From Candidatus Defluviibacillus avedoerensis (GTDB lineage: Bacteria; Pseudomonadota; Gammaproteobacteria; Burkholderiales; Burkholderiaceae_C), in NCBI GenBank assembly GCA_016703665.1, contig JADJBS010000011.1:1-64000 (forward strand): DNA of 64,000 nucleotides. The letters are read 5' to 3'. The notes under the pieces are model-generated. The model was not told the DNA's origin. It did not search any database and was given only the letters and a program-made list of their open reading frames with translations. The translations under genes were made by a program, and so were the position numbers. Of the stretch, positions 28,477 to 36,086 are shown one piece after another (the first letter of the stretch is position 1; every line of letters starts with the position of its first letter).

Positions 28477-30541
28477 GGTCTGCAGAGTAAATGTCGATCA
28501 CGCGGCAGTCGCCGCACATCTTGAGGCGCTCAAGTGCCGCGCCCTGGAACATGGCGTGTCCACTGAGCTTGGCCAGCATGGCCTCGATACCTTTAAGGGT
28601 ACCAAAGGGTTTGCCGCAGCGCACGCAACCGTACGGCTGTGCCTCGTTCAATACCCGGGGCTCTTTACGCGCAGGCGTCAGCAGCAGGCGCGGCTGCAGG
28701 GATATGGCTTTTTCGGGACAGGTCTTGACGCACAGGCCGCACTGCACGCAGTTCTTTTCTGTCAAGCGCAGCTGTGGGCTTTGCGGGTTGTCGCTCAGGG
28801 CGTTGCTTGGGCAGGCGCTGACACAGGCCAGGCACAGGGTGCACTTGTCTTTGTCCACCGTCAGGTTGCCCAGGGGCGATGCGGGCGGCAGTGCGATGTG
28901 CTCTGGCAACGACTTGAGGGGCGCGTGCTCAAGCAGATGGTCCAACGCCAGCTCCAAGGTGCTGCGCTTTTCTGCGGCAGGGGCAAAGCTGGCCGCCACC
29001 GCCACGGTCTGCGCGGGCGCCTTGGCGAGCATTGCCAGGTCGGTGTCCAGGGATGGCATGGTGTTGGCCTGCAGCATCTGCAGGTGTTGGCCCACGTAGC
29101 CCAGACCGTTCAGGATCGCCTGTGCCACGGCCATCTGGTCTTGCAAGCCCTGGCGGTACTGCGGCGCCTCTTCTGACGTGCACAGCACGGCAACGCGCGC
29201 CGCACCCTGGGCAATGGCACTTAGCCACAACTCCACCCCCATGCTGGCGGTGTGCCAGACGCCAACCGGAATCACCTGGGCAGGCACACCCTGGGCCACG
29301 CCCAGTTGGGCGGCACGGCCCAGTTCTTCGACCAGCTTTTGACCCGCGCCTTGGCTGTGAAACAACAAGGTGGCGTCTTTGCCGCCTGCCCTGGCATACG
29401 TGGACAACAGCGTCTTGATCTTCTGGCCCTGGTCCGTCGCGCGCGGGTAGGCGTAGGTCAATGCGCCGCTAGGGCAAACCGTGGTGCAAGCACCGCAGCC
29501 CACGCATAGGCTGGGGTTAACCTTGATTTGTTGCCTCGATTTATCGCTTGAGATGGCCTCTGCCGAGCAGATGTCTATGCACGCACGGCAACCCACTGTC
29601 TCGTTGCGGCTGTGGGCGCACAGCTTTTGCTTGTAGGCAAAGAACCTGGGCTTTTCAAACTCGCCCACCAGGTCCCTGATCTTCAGCACCGTGGCCAGGT
29701 CTGGCGCAGGCGTGTGGAAGTAACCTTGAGGCGGCGCATGGCGCATGAAGGCCGTGTGCTCGCGCAAGTCCAGCACCAGGTCGAAGCTGTCGGTCAAAGC
29801 CTGCGGCGCACGGGCAAAGTCAATGGCACCAGCGACCTTACAAACATCGGTACACCGCTTGTGTGACAAGCATAGTTTGCTATTGATTTGATAATCCAGA
29901 CCAATCGCCCCTTCCGGGCACACCGCCACACAGGCATTGCAGCGGGTACACAGGTCCAGGTCAATCGGGTTGTTCTTCGTCCATTGCAGATCAAAGGCGC
30001 CCAGCCAGCCTGTCAACGTGTCAATTTGGCCCGCCAGCACCGGGTAGCGGCGCTCCTGCGCGCCGTTGCCGCCTTGGCTTGCAAAAATGCTGACCTGCAG
30101 CACATCGCTGACGCTGTCGGCCAATGCCTCGGCCTTGTCCAGCGCACCGATGATCAGCAGGCGACCTGCACTTTTGAAGCTAACCGTAGCCACTGGCTCC
30201 GGGTCTGGCAGGTGCGCCGCCGCCAGCAAGGCGGCGATTTTGGGTGCGGCCTGCGCACCACCCTTGCCCCAGCCGCCGGTTTCACGGATGTTGACAAAGC
30301 GGATAACCGACGTCGCGCCTTCAGTCTGCCCGGCCAGTTCGACGAACAGGCGTCGCTCCTGGGTGCAGGCGACGACCACGTCGTCGCCCGACATCACCGC
30401 CTGTTGAAAAGCACCCGCCTCACGGCGGCACAGGCCGCTGTGCAGGCTCAGGGTTTCGTTCAAGGCCTGCCCCAGTGTCGCCAGGGTCTTGGGCACTGCC
30501 AGCGGCAGGGTCTGGTTGCAATCGCAAATCAGCGTGGGCAT
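28451..30541 (-). CDS. Large polyferredoxin of the formate dehydrogenase accessory cluster
   Basis: A 696-residue cytoplasmic protein with at least six ferredoxin-type cysteine groups: CTRCNACVAVCPEGAI, CLSHKRCTDVCK, CRACIDICSAEAI, CVGCGACTTVCPSGAL, CTLCLACVSACPSNAL and CVQCGLCVKTCPEKAI, plus a C-terminal pair of CxxC groups (CVRCGKPFG and CGDCRV) that look like a small zinc or iron site. The long linkers between the second and third ferredoxin units carry regions like the FrhD/MvhD-type or CoB-heterodisulfide-type fold, but I cannot assign them. Found next to TorD-like and DUF3305/3306 genes. It may supply electrons for maturation or link formate oxidation to another redox partner. Intact. 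Confidence 0.83.
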   Translation of the reverse strand: MPTLICDCNQTLPLAVPKTLATLGQALNETLSLHSGLCRREAGAFQQAVMSGDDVVVACTQERRLFVELAGQTEGATSVIRFVNIRETGGWGKGGAQAAPKIAALLAAAHLPDPEPVATVSFKSAGRLLIIGALDKAEALADSVSDVLQVSIFASQGGNGAQERRYPVLAGQIDTLTGWLGAFDLQWTKNNPIDLDLCTRCNACVAVCPEGAIGLDYQINSKLCLSHKRCTDVCKVAGAIDFARAPQALTDSFDLVLDLREHTAFMRHAPPQGYFHTPAPDLATVLKIRDLVGEFEKPRFFAYKQKLCAHSRNETVGCRACIDICSAEAISSDKSRQQIKVNPSLCVGCGACTTVCPSGALTYAYPRATDQGQKIKTLLSTYARAGGKDATLLFHSQGAGQKLVEELGRAAQLGVAQGVPAQVIPVGVWHTASMGVELWLSAIAQGAARVAVLCTSEEAPQYRQGLQDQMAVAQAILNGLGYVGQHLQMLQANTMPSLDTDLAMLAKAPAQTVAVAASFAPAAEKRSTLELALDHLLEHAPLKSLPEHIALPPASPLGNLTVDKDKCTLCLACVSACPSNALSDNPQSPQLRLTEKNCVQCGLCVKTCPEKAISLQPRLLLTPARKEPRVLNEAQPYGCVRCGKPFGTLKGIEAMLAKLSGHAMFQGAALERLKMCGDCRVIDIYSADHETRIDKL

Positions 30542-30550
30542 GTGAAGTAT

Positions 30551-31001
30551 TCAGGTTAGTTGAGCCATTGTGATCGGGCGTATCGGATGGGGCATCCGTT
30601 TCAAACAGCTTCAGAAACTGGGCGCCAACCATCTGGCGCATCATGGACTCGGGGATAGGGTCAGCCTTGGTGTAGTCGTCGATGTAAATGTCCAGGCCGT
30701 CCATCACGTTGTAGTGCGGGTCGGCGAACAGCTTTTTCATGGCGGCATTGCGAACATCAGGTGACACCCCTTTGGCTGCAAAGGGACTGAAATCGCTTTC
30801 GGCTGTCAGGGCTTTGACATCGTCCAGCGTCAGTGCAGGCTGCTCTTGGGCAGCCGTTGACTGAGCAGGCAGCGCAACTGGGGGGTTGACCTCCACATTG
30901 GGCAAAGTGGGCTTTTGCAATGGCTCAGCCTGCACCTTGCCCTGGGTCACGTCCGCTTTGCGCCGGGACCAGCGACTGAAGAAATTGCCCTCCTCAGCCA
31001 T
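30551..31001 (-). CDS. DUF3306 family protein, probable frameshift at the 3' end
   Basis: A cytoplasmic protein with the N-terminus MAEEGNFFSRWSRRKADV, a variable Pro/Gln linker, and the conserved block LTLDDVKALTAESDFSPFAA ... VRNAAMKKLFADPHYNVMDG, typical of DUF3306. The start is ATG 31001, overlapping the DUF3305 stop by 8 bases. As read, the frame has no stop until 30420, inside the polyferredoxin gene, where it turns into a shadow. A one-base shift before about 30575 would end it at TGA 30551 (...MAQLT), and I use that end. DUF3305 and DUF3306 occur together beside formate dehydrogenase genes; their role is not known. Confidence 0.72.
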
Positions 31002-31533
31002 GGCCGCCTTTGCGCTGGGGTTTGGCCGTGGACACTGACGCCGGGTTACCAAAGCGGTCCGTCAGGCTGCGAAAGCTCTCAGGCCGCTGGCGGCGCTTGG
31101 GCTCAACCACATGGTGCTCGTCCACAAAGGCCTGCATCCAGGCCAGCACCTCAGCGGGCACGGGCACCTGTTCCACCGTTTCCTGCGCGTCCAGCCAGCG
31201 CCCGGCGTCGTGGTAGCTGAGCGACACCATCACCGGCACAGCCAGGTCATCCTGCATGCGCCACAGCACAAACCAGCAAGGTGCAGGGGTGGTGGCATTG
31301 AGGTAGTACCCCTCAGCGTCGTCCTTGAAAAGCTCCACCCTCATGGCAGGGTAGAGCCAGGCCTGCTCGTCTTCGTTTTGAAACAGCATGCGGGGTTCTG
31401 AGCCAAATCCGGCTTCCTGCAAAACCACATCCGCCAACACCCAACGCCAAGGCGACCAATGCGCCATGGGGCCGGTGATGCGCTCGCGGCGCATCTGGAC
31501 GGCGACTTCCAGGCTGGGGCGTAGGTTTGACAT
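30994..31533 (-). CDS. DUF3305 family protein
   Basis: A 179-residue protein with the conserved start VAVQMRRERITGPMAHWSPW, then EDEQAWLYPAMRVELFKDDA, ATTPAPCWFVLWRM and the C-terminal FRSLTDRFGNPASVSTAKPQ tail. It is the first gene of the accessory operon DUF3305-DUF3306-polyferredoxin-TorD, starting 50 bases from the divergent nitronate monooxygenase-like gene. The family is defined by co-occurrence with formate dehydrogenase; no reaction is known. Intact. Confidence 0.83.
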   Translation of the reverse strand: MSNLRPSLEVAVQMRRERITGPMAHWSPWRWVLADVVLQEAGFGSEPRMLFQNEDEQAWLYPAMRVELFKDDAEGYYLNATTPAPCWFVLWRMQDDLAVPVMVSLSYHDAGRWLDAQETVEQVPVPAEVLAWMQAFVDEHHVVEPKRRQRPESFRSLTDRFGNPASVSTAKPQRKGGHG

Positions 31534-31583
31534 GAGTCCAAATGTAAGCGAAGCAGCCCCGCAAGTCCGTAAGATGATTCCCC

Positions 31584-32633
31584 ATGCAAAACAGACTCAC
31601 CCCTCTTTTAGGCACTACGCATCCACTGATCCAGGCCCCCATGGCAGGTGTACAGGGCAGCGCGCTGGCCGCCGCCGTTTGCAACGCGGGTGGGCTGGGG
31701 TCGCTCCCCTGCGCCATGTTGAGCCCGGACGCCATGCGTGCCGAGCTGACGGGATGGACACAGGCCACGGACCGACCGTTCAATGTCAATTTTTTCTGCC
31801 ACACATCGCCTGCGCCCGACACCGCCAAAGAACAGGCTTGGCGGCAGGCATTGATGCCGTTTTATTCAGAGTTCGGGATTGATCCCGGCACGATTGCCGA
31901 AGGCCCAGGGCGCCTGCCGTTTTCAGCTGAGGCGGCAGCGGTGCTGGCCGAGTTCAAACCTGCCGTGGTCAGCTTTCATTTTGGGCTGCCATCTGTAGAG
32001 CTGCTGGACCGGGTGAAAAAGAGCGGGGCCAAGGTCTTGTCTTCTGCCACCACGGTGGACGAGGCGCTCTGGCTGCAAGCCCATGGAGCGGACGCCATCA
32101 TTGCCCAGGGGCTGGAGGCGGGTGGGCACAGAGGCATGTTTTTGACGGAAGAGCTCACCACCCAGTTCGGCACCTTGGCCCTGGTACCGCAGGTCGTGCG
32201 GGCAGTGCATCTGCCCGTGATTGCCGCCGGCGGCATTGCAGACGCCCAGGGCGTGGCTGCCGCCATGGCACTGGGGGCGTCAGGCGTACAAATCGGTACC
32301 GCTTACATGCTGTGCCCTGAAGCAAGCACCAGCCAGGTTCACCGCGCCGCACTGGCAAGCCCCGATGCGCGCCACACCGCCTTGACGCGCCTGTTTACTG
32401 GCCGACCGGCGCGCGGCATCATGAACCGGGTCATGCGCGAGCTGGGGCCCATGAACACCGCCGCCCCCGCTTTTCCGCTGGCCACGTCTGCCATTGCTCC
32501 GTTACGCGCCATGGCAGAGGCAAGGGGACTTGGGGACTTTTCGCCGCTGTGGGCAGGCCAGAACGCGTCGGGCTGCCGAGCCATGGCGGCGGAAGACTTG
32601 ACGGCAGAACTGGCGCTGGGATTCTCTGCGTGA
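31584..32633 (+). CDS. Nitronate monooxygenase / NAD(P)H-dependent flavin oxidoreductase family
   Basis: A 349-residue FMN-dependent TIM-barrel enzyme of the 2-nitropropane dioxygenase family. Seen: LIQAPMAGVQGSALAAAVCN (start of barrel), FHFGLP, GADAIIAQGLEAGGHRG with the glycine-rich FMN loop and likely catalytic His in AGGHRG, PVIAAGGIADAQGVAAAMAL and GASGVQIGTAYM for phosphate binding. Oxidises alkyl nitronates or acts as a quinone or flavin reductase; the substrate cannot be fixed by sequence. Stop TGA overlaps the GTG start of the acyltransferase gene. Divergent from the DUF3305 operon. Confidence 0.86.
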   Translation: MQNRLTPLLGTTHPLIQAPMAGVQGSALAAAVCNAGGLGSLPCAMLSPDAMRAELTGWTQATDRPFNVNFFCHTSPAPDTAKEQAWRQALMPFYSEFGIDPGTIAEGPGRLPFSAEAAAVLAEFKPAVVSFHFGLPSVELLDRVKKSGAKVLSSATTVDEALWLQAHGADAIIAQGLEAGGHRGMFLTEELTTQFGTLALVPQVVRAVHLPVIAAGGIADAQGVAAAMALGASGVQIGTAYMLCPEASTSQVHRAALASPDARHTALTRLFTGRPARGIMNRVMRELGPMNTAAPAFPLATSAIAPLRAMAEARGLGDFSPLWAGQNASGCRAMAAEDLTAELALGFSA

Positions 32634-33148
32634 ACAATAAAATGGGCACCATGGTCCGGCACCTGTTGTTGACGCTTCAATCTTTTCGCGGCATGCCCTG
32701 GTTCGTCCGGGTTCGCTTGATCCGTTTGTCTGGCATCAGCGTAGGCAAAAGCACCAAAATTGAACATGAGTTTTCAGCACCTGATTGCCAGCTCAGCATA
32801 GGCGAGAGAACCTATATCAACGCACAGCTGCTGGTGGAAGGATCGGGGACAGTGCGCATTGGTGCCAACGTCAGGATCGCCCCCCGGGTATCACTGTTGA
32901 CGGGCACTCATTCCATCACCGACGACCCTCTGTCCCGCGCCAGCGCGCAGGTCAGTTTTTTGCCTGTCACCATCGAGGACGGCTGCTGGATCTGCGCCAA
33001 TGTGACCATACAACCGGGCGTCACCGTCAGGTCGGGCTGTGTGGTGGCGTCGGGTGCAGTGGTCACCCGAGACACCGAACCCAATGGCTTGTACGTGGGT
33101 GTGCCAGCGCTCAGGAAGTCAGACTTGCCTTGTCGGCAAATGGCTTGA
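32630..33148 (+). CDS. Hexapeptide-repeat acyltransferase (WbbJ/LacA-like)
   Basis: About 172 residues. Left-handed beta-helix repeats are seen: LSIGERTYINAQLLVEGSG, VRIGANVRIAPRVSLLTGTH, PVTIEDGCWICANVTIQPGV, CVVASGAVVTRDTEP and GVPALR. The acetyl-CoA-type catalytic histidine is in GTHSI. It would acetylate a sugar or other small acceptor. Start options: GTG 32630 (overlapping the upstream stop), ATG 32642 or ATG 32651; the overlap suggests coupling, so GTG is used. Its end overlaps the convergent fdsA end by 38 bases. Confidence 0.8.
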   Translation: MNNKMGTMVRHLLLTLQSFRGMPWFVRVRLIRLSGISVGKSTKIEHEFSAPDCQLSIGERTYINAQLLVEGSGTVRIGANVRIAPRVSLLTGTHSITDDPLSRASAQVSFLPVTIEDGCWICANVTIQPGVTVRSGCVVASGAVVTRDTEPNGLYVGVPALRKSDLPCRQMA

Positions 33149-36086
33149 CCCGCACCGCGCAGAATTTGAATTCCGGGATCTTGCCAAACGGGTCCAAAGC
33201 CGCATTGGTCAGCAGGTTGGCCGCCGCCTCGCCATAGGCAAAAGGAATGAACACGGTGCCGTCGGGCGTGCCGTTGTCCAGGCGCGCAGCCAGTTGCACG
33301 CGGCCCCGCCGTGATTCCACGGCGATCAAGTCTCCGGCCCTGACACCCAGGCGTACCAGTTCTGCGGCGTTCAGGCTGGCGGTGGGTGCTGGTTCCAGCG
33401 CGTCCAGCACCTCGGTGCGGCGGGTCATGCTGCCCGTGTGCCAGTGCTCCAGTTGTCGGCCTGTGATCAGCACCATGGGGAACTCGGCATCCGGCAGTTC
33501 GTTGGCCGGGATCAGGGCTGCGGGGACGAGTTTGGCGCGACCATCTGCTGTTGGAAAGCGGTCCATGAATACCGTGGGCTGGCCCGGGTCGTCTGCACTC
33601 AGGCAGGGGTAGGTGACGCTGCCCTCGCGCTCTAGCCGCTCCCAGGTGATGCCTGCAATCGCAGCATGCATGGCCAGTCTCATCTCTTCATAGATGACCC
33701 GCACGCTTGCCGCTTCGCGTGCTGCGCTGCCCCCCGAGGGGGCCATGCCTCGCTCGGGGCGGCCCTGCGCTGCGGACATTGCCCCCATGCTCGGCACTGC
33801 CGTGTCCTCGCTGCCCCCCGAGGGGGCCGTGCCTTGCTTGGGGCGGCCCTGCGCTGCGGCAGTGGCCATTTCGTCGTAGCGCCAATTCAGGCCCATGCCT
33901 GCGGCCATTTGCTGGATGATCCACAGGTCGGCCCGTGCGTCGCCCGGTGGGTCAATGGCTTGGCGGCCGAGTTGGACCATGCGGTCGGTGTTGCTGACGG
34001 TGCCGGTTTTTTCGGGCCAGGCGGTGGCGGGCAGGATCACGTCGGCCAGCCAGGCGGTTTCGGTCATGAAGATGTCTTGCACCACCAGATGCTCAAGGCT
34101 TGCCAGCGCATGGCGCGCGTGGTTCAGGTCAGGGTCGCTCATGGCCGGGTTCTCGCCCATGATGTACATGCCGCGCACCTTGTGCGGGTCAGTGTCTGGC
34201 GCCAGGGCCTTGTGCATGATCTCGACCACCGTGTAGCCAGGGGTCTTATCGAGTGGTGTTTGCCAGAAGTCCTCAAACCAAGCGTGCGCGGCGGCGTTGT
34301 CCACCCGCTGGTAGTTGGGGAACATCATGGGGATCAGGCCCGCATCGCTGGCGCCCTGCACGTTGTTTTGGCCGCGCAAGGGGTGCAGGCCGCTACCGGG
34401 CTTGCCGATTTGCCCAGTGAGGGTGCTCAACGCGATCAGGCAGCGCACGTTGTCGGTGCCGTGAACATGCTGGCTCACCCCCATGCCCCACAAAATCATG
34501 GCGCTTTTGGCTTTGGCAAAAGCACGGGCTACCTCGCGGATGGTGTCTGCGGGGACACCGCACACGGGGGCCATGCGCTCTGGGCTGAAGTTCAGCACGT
34601 TTTGGGCTATTTCGGCATACTGGGTCACACGATTTGCTATGAAATCAGTAGCAACCAGGCCTTCGTCGATGACCGTATGAATCATGGCGTTGAGCAGGGC
34701 CACGTCGGTGTCGGGCTTGAACTGCATCACGCGCCAGGCGTGTTTGCCAATGTCCGTCACGCGCGGGTCGGCCAATACAATTTTGGCGCCGGGCTTGCCG
34801 TCACGAGCTTGCGCGGCGTTCTTCATCCACGTGGCGGCCACCGGGTGGTTGGCGGTGGGGTTGGAGCCAATCACCAGGATCAGCTCGGCGTGTTCGACAT
34901 CTTTAACCGGGTTGCTGACTGCGCCAGAGCCCACGCCCTCGAGCAAGGCCGCCACGCTGCTGGCGTGGCACAAGCGGGTGCAGTGGTCCACGTTGTTAGA
35001 GCCAAAGCCAGTACGCACCAGCTTCTGGAACAAATAGGCTTCTTCGTTGCTGCCTTTGGCGCTGCCAAAGCCGGCCAATGATTTGGGGCCATGCTGGTCG
35101 CGCAAACTTTTCAGCTTGCCACTGGCCAGGGCCAGGGCTTCGTCCCAGCTCGCCTCGCGGAAGGTGCTGCGCCAGTCGGCATCGCGCTCGGGAATCTGGT
35201 CGCCCTGTTTGGGTGCATCGGTACGCCGAATCAAGGGCACGGTGAGGCGCCCTGCGTGGTGCACATAGTCGAAGCCGAAACGGCCTTTGACGCACAGGCG
35301 GCTTGCGTTTGCCGGGCCGTCGCGCCCATCTACCGCCACGATCTTGCCGTCGCGCACCTTGTAGGTGAGCAGGCAGCCAACACCGCAGAACGGGCAAACC
35401 GAATCGACCGATTGATCCACCGCTTGCGAGCCGACAAAGGTCTTGGCACTGATCGCCCCTGTGGGGCAGGCCTGCACGCATTCGCCGCAGGCCACGCAAG
35501 AGCTGGCACCCATGGGGTCACCCAGGTCAAACACGATCTGGCTGTGCGCGCCCCGCCCGGCTGTGCCAATGACGCCGTTAACCTGCTCTTCACGGCAGGC
35601 GCGCTCACAGCGCTTGCACTGGATGCAGGCGTCCAGGTTGATCGCCATCGCAGGGTGGCTGGTATCGGCCACGGGTTGCTGGCGCTGCAGGTCTTGCAAG
35701 GCAGGCCTCACGGACACGTCCAGCCGCCCGGCCCATTGCGTCAATTCGCCATGGGGGCGTGCGGGGTCAGCATCGTTCCACTGATAACCGTTCTTGGGCA
35801 GGTCGGCCAGCAGCATCTCCAGCACCATGTGCTGGCTCTTGAGCGCACGCGGACTGTCGGTCTGCACCACCATGCCGGGGGTGGCGGCGCGGCAGCAGCT
35901 GGCCGCCAGGGTGCGTTCACCTGCCACCTCGACCACGCAGGCGCGGCAGTTGCCGTCGGGGCGCAGGCCGGGTTTGTGGCACAGATGGGGGATGTCAATG
36001 CCCAGGCGTTTGGCCAGATCAAAAAGGCTCTCTCCGGCTCGAGGCTCGCAGGCTTGCCCGTTGAGGGTCAACGTGGCGCCGCTCAC
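33111..36086 (-). CDS. fdsA: NAD-dependent formate dehydrogenase alpha subunit (FdsA/FdhF type)
   Basis: A catalytic subunit of about 991 residues oxidising formate to CO2 in the cytoplasm. N-terminal [2Fe-2S] domain: C36, C47, C50, C64. Two ferredoxin clusters: C154-C164 (CIQCKRCERAC) and C197-C207 (CVACGECVQACP). [4Fe-4S] of the molybdenum domain: C231, C234, C238, C265. Molybdenum ligand C373 with H374 (RLCHASSV). Start GTG 36086 overlaps the fdsB stop and has AGGAGGTG upstream; the longer frame upstream is a shadow of fdsB. Residues about 742-787 are an odd Gly/Pro/Ser-rich insertion encoded by a palindromic DNA repeat pair, kept in frame. Otherwise intact. It lies next to fdsB; no fdsC or fdsD is seen here. 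Confidence 0.92.
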   Translation of the reverse strand: MSGATLTLNGQACEPRAGESLFDLAKRLGIDIPHLCHKPGLRPDGNCRACVVEVAGERTLAASCCRAATPGMVVQTDSPRALKSQHMVLEMLLADLPKNGYQWNDADPARPHGELTQWAGRLDVSVRPALQDLQRQQPVADTSHPAMAINLDACIQCKRCERACREEQVNGVIGTAGRGAHSQIVFDLGDPMGASSCVACGECVQACPTGAISAKTFVGSQAVDQSVDSVCPFCGVGCLLTYKVRDGKIVAVDGRDGPANASRLCVKGRFGFDYVHHAGRLTVPLIRRTDAPKQGDQIPERDADWRSTFREASWDEALALASGKLKSLRDQHGPKSLAGFGSAKGSNEEAYLFQKLVRTGFGSNNVDHCTRLCHASSVAALLEGVGSGAVSNPVKDVEHAELILVIGSNPTANHPVAATWMKNAAQARDGKPGAKIVLADPRVTDIGKHAWRVMQFKPDTDVALLNAMIHTVIDEGLVATDFIANRVTQYAEIAQNVLNFSPERMAPVCGVPADTIREVARAFAKAKSAMILWGMGVSQHVHGTDNVRCLIALSTLTGQIGKPGSGLHPLRGQNNVQGASDAGLIPMMFPNYQRVDNAAAHAWFEDFWQTPLDKTPGYTVVEIMHKALAPDTDPHKVRGMYIMGENPAMSDPDLNHARHALASLEHLVVQDIFMTETAWLADVILPATAWPEKTGTVSNTDRMVQLGRQAIDPPGDARADLWIIQQMAAGMGLNWRYDEMATAAAQGRPKQGTAPSGGSEDTAVPSMGAMSAAQGRPERGMAPSGGSAAREAASVRVIYEEMRLAMHAAIAGITWERLEREGSVTYPCLSADDPGQPTVFMDRFPTADGRAKLVPAALIPANELPDAEFPMVLITGRQLEHWHTGSMTRRTEVLDALEPAPTASLNAAELVRLGVRAGDLIAVESRRGRVQLAARLDNGTPDGTVFIPFAYGEAAANLLTNAALDPFGKIPEFKFCAVRVKPFADKASLTS
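33726..33859. repeat. GC-rich palindromic repeat pair inserted in frame in fdsA
   Basis: Two 50-base copies, 33726-33775 and 33810-33859, differ at three positions and are spaced 84 bases apart (28 codons, so the frame is kept). Each contains the palindrome GCCCCCCGAGGGGGC and ends with GGGGCGGCCCTGCGCTGCGG. On the coding strand they give AAQGRPKQGTAPSGGS and AAQGRPERGMAPSGGS. The sequence resembles the REP-like repeats I know as abundant between genes in Comamonadaceae, which is established knowledge from memory and not checked here. Confidence 0.85.

Noticed and set aside
33666..35081. Plus-strand frame of 471 codons opposite fdsA
   Set aside because: Antisense shadow of an intact catalytic subunit; its start falls in the palindromic repeat region.
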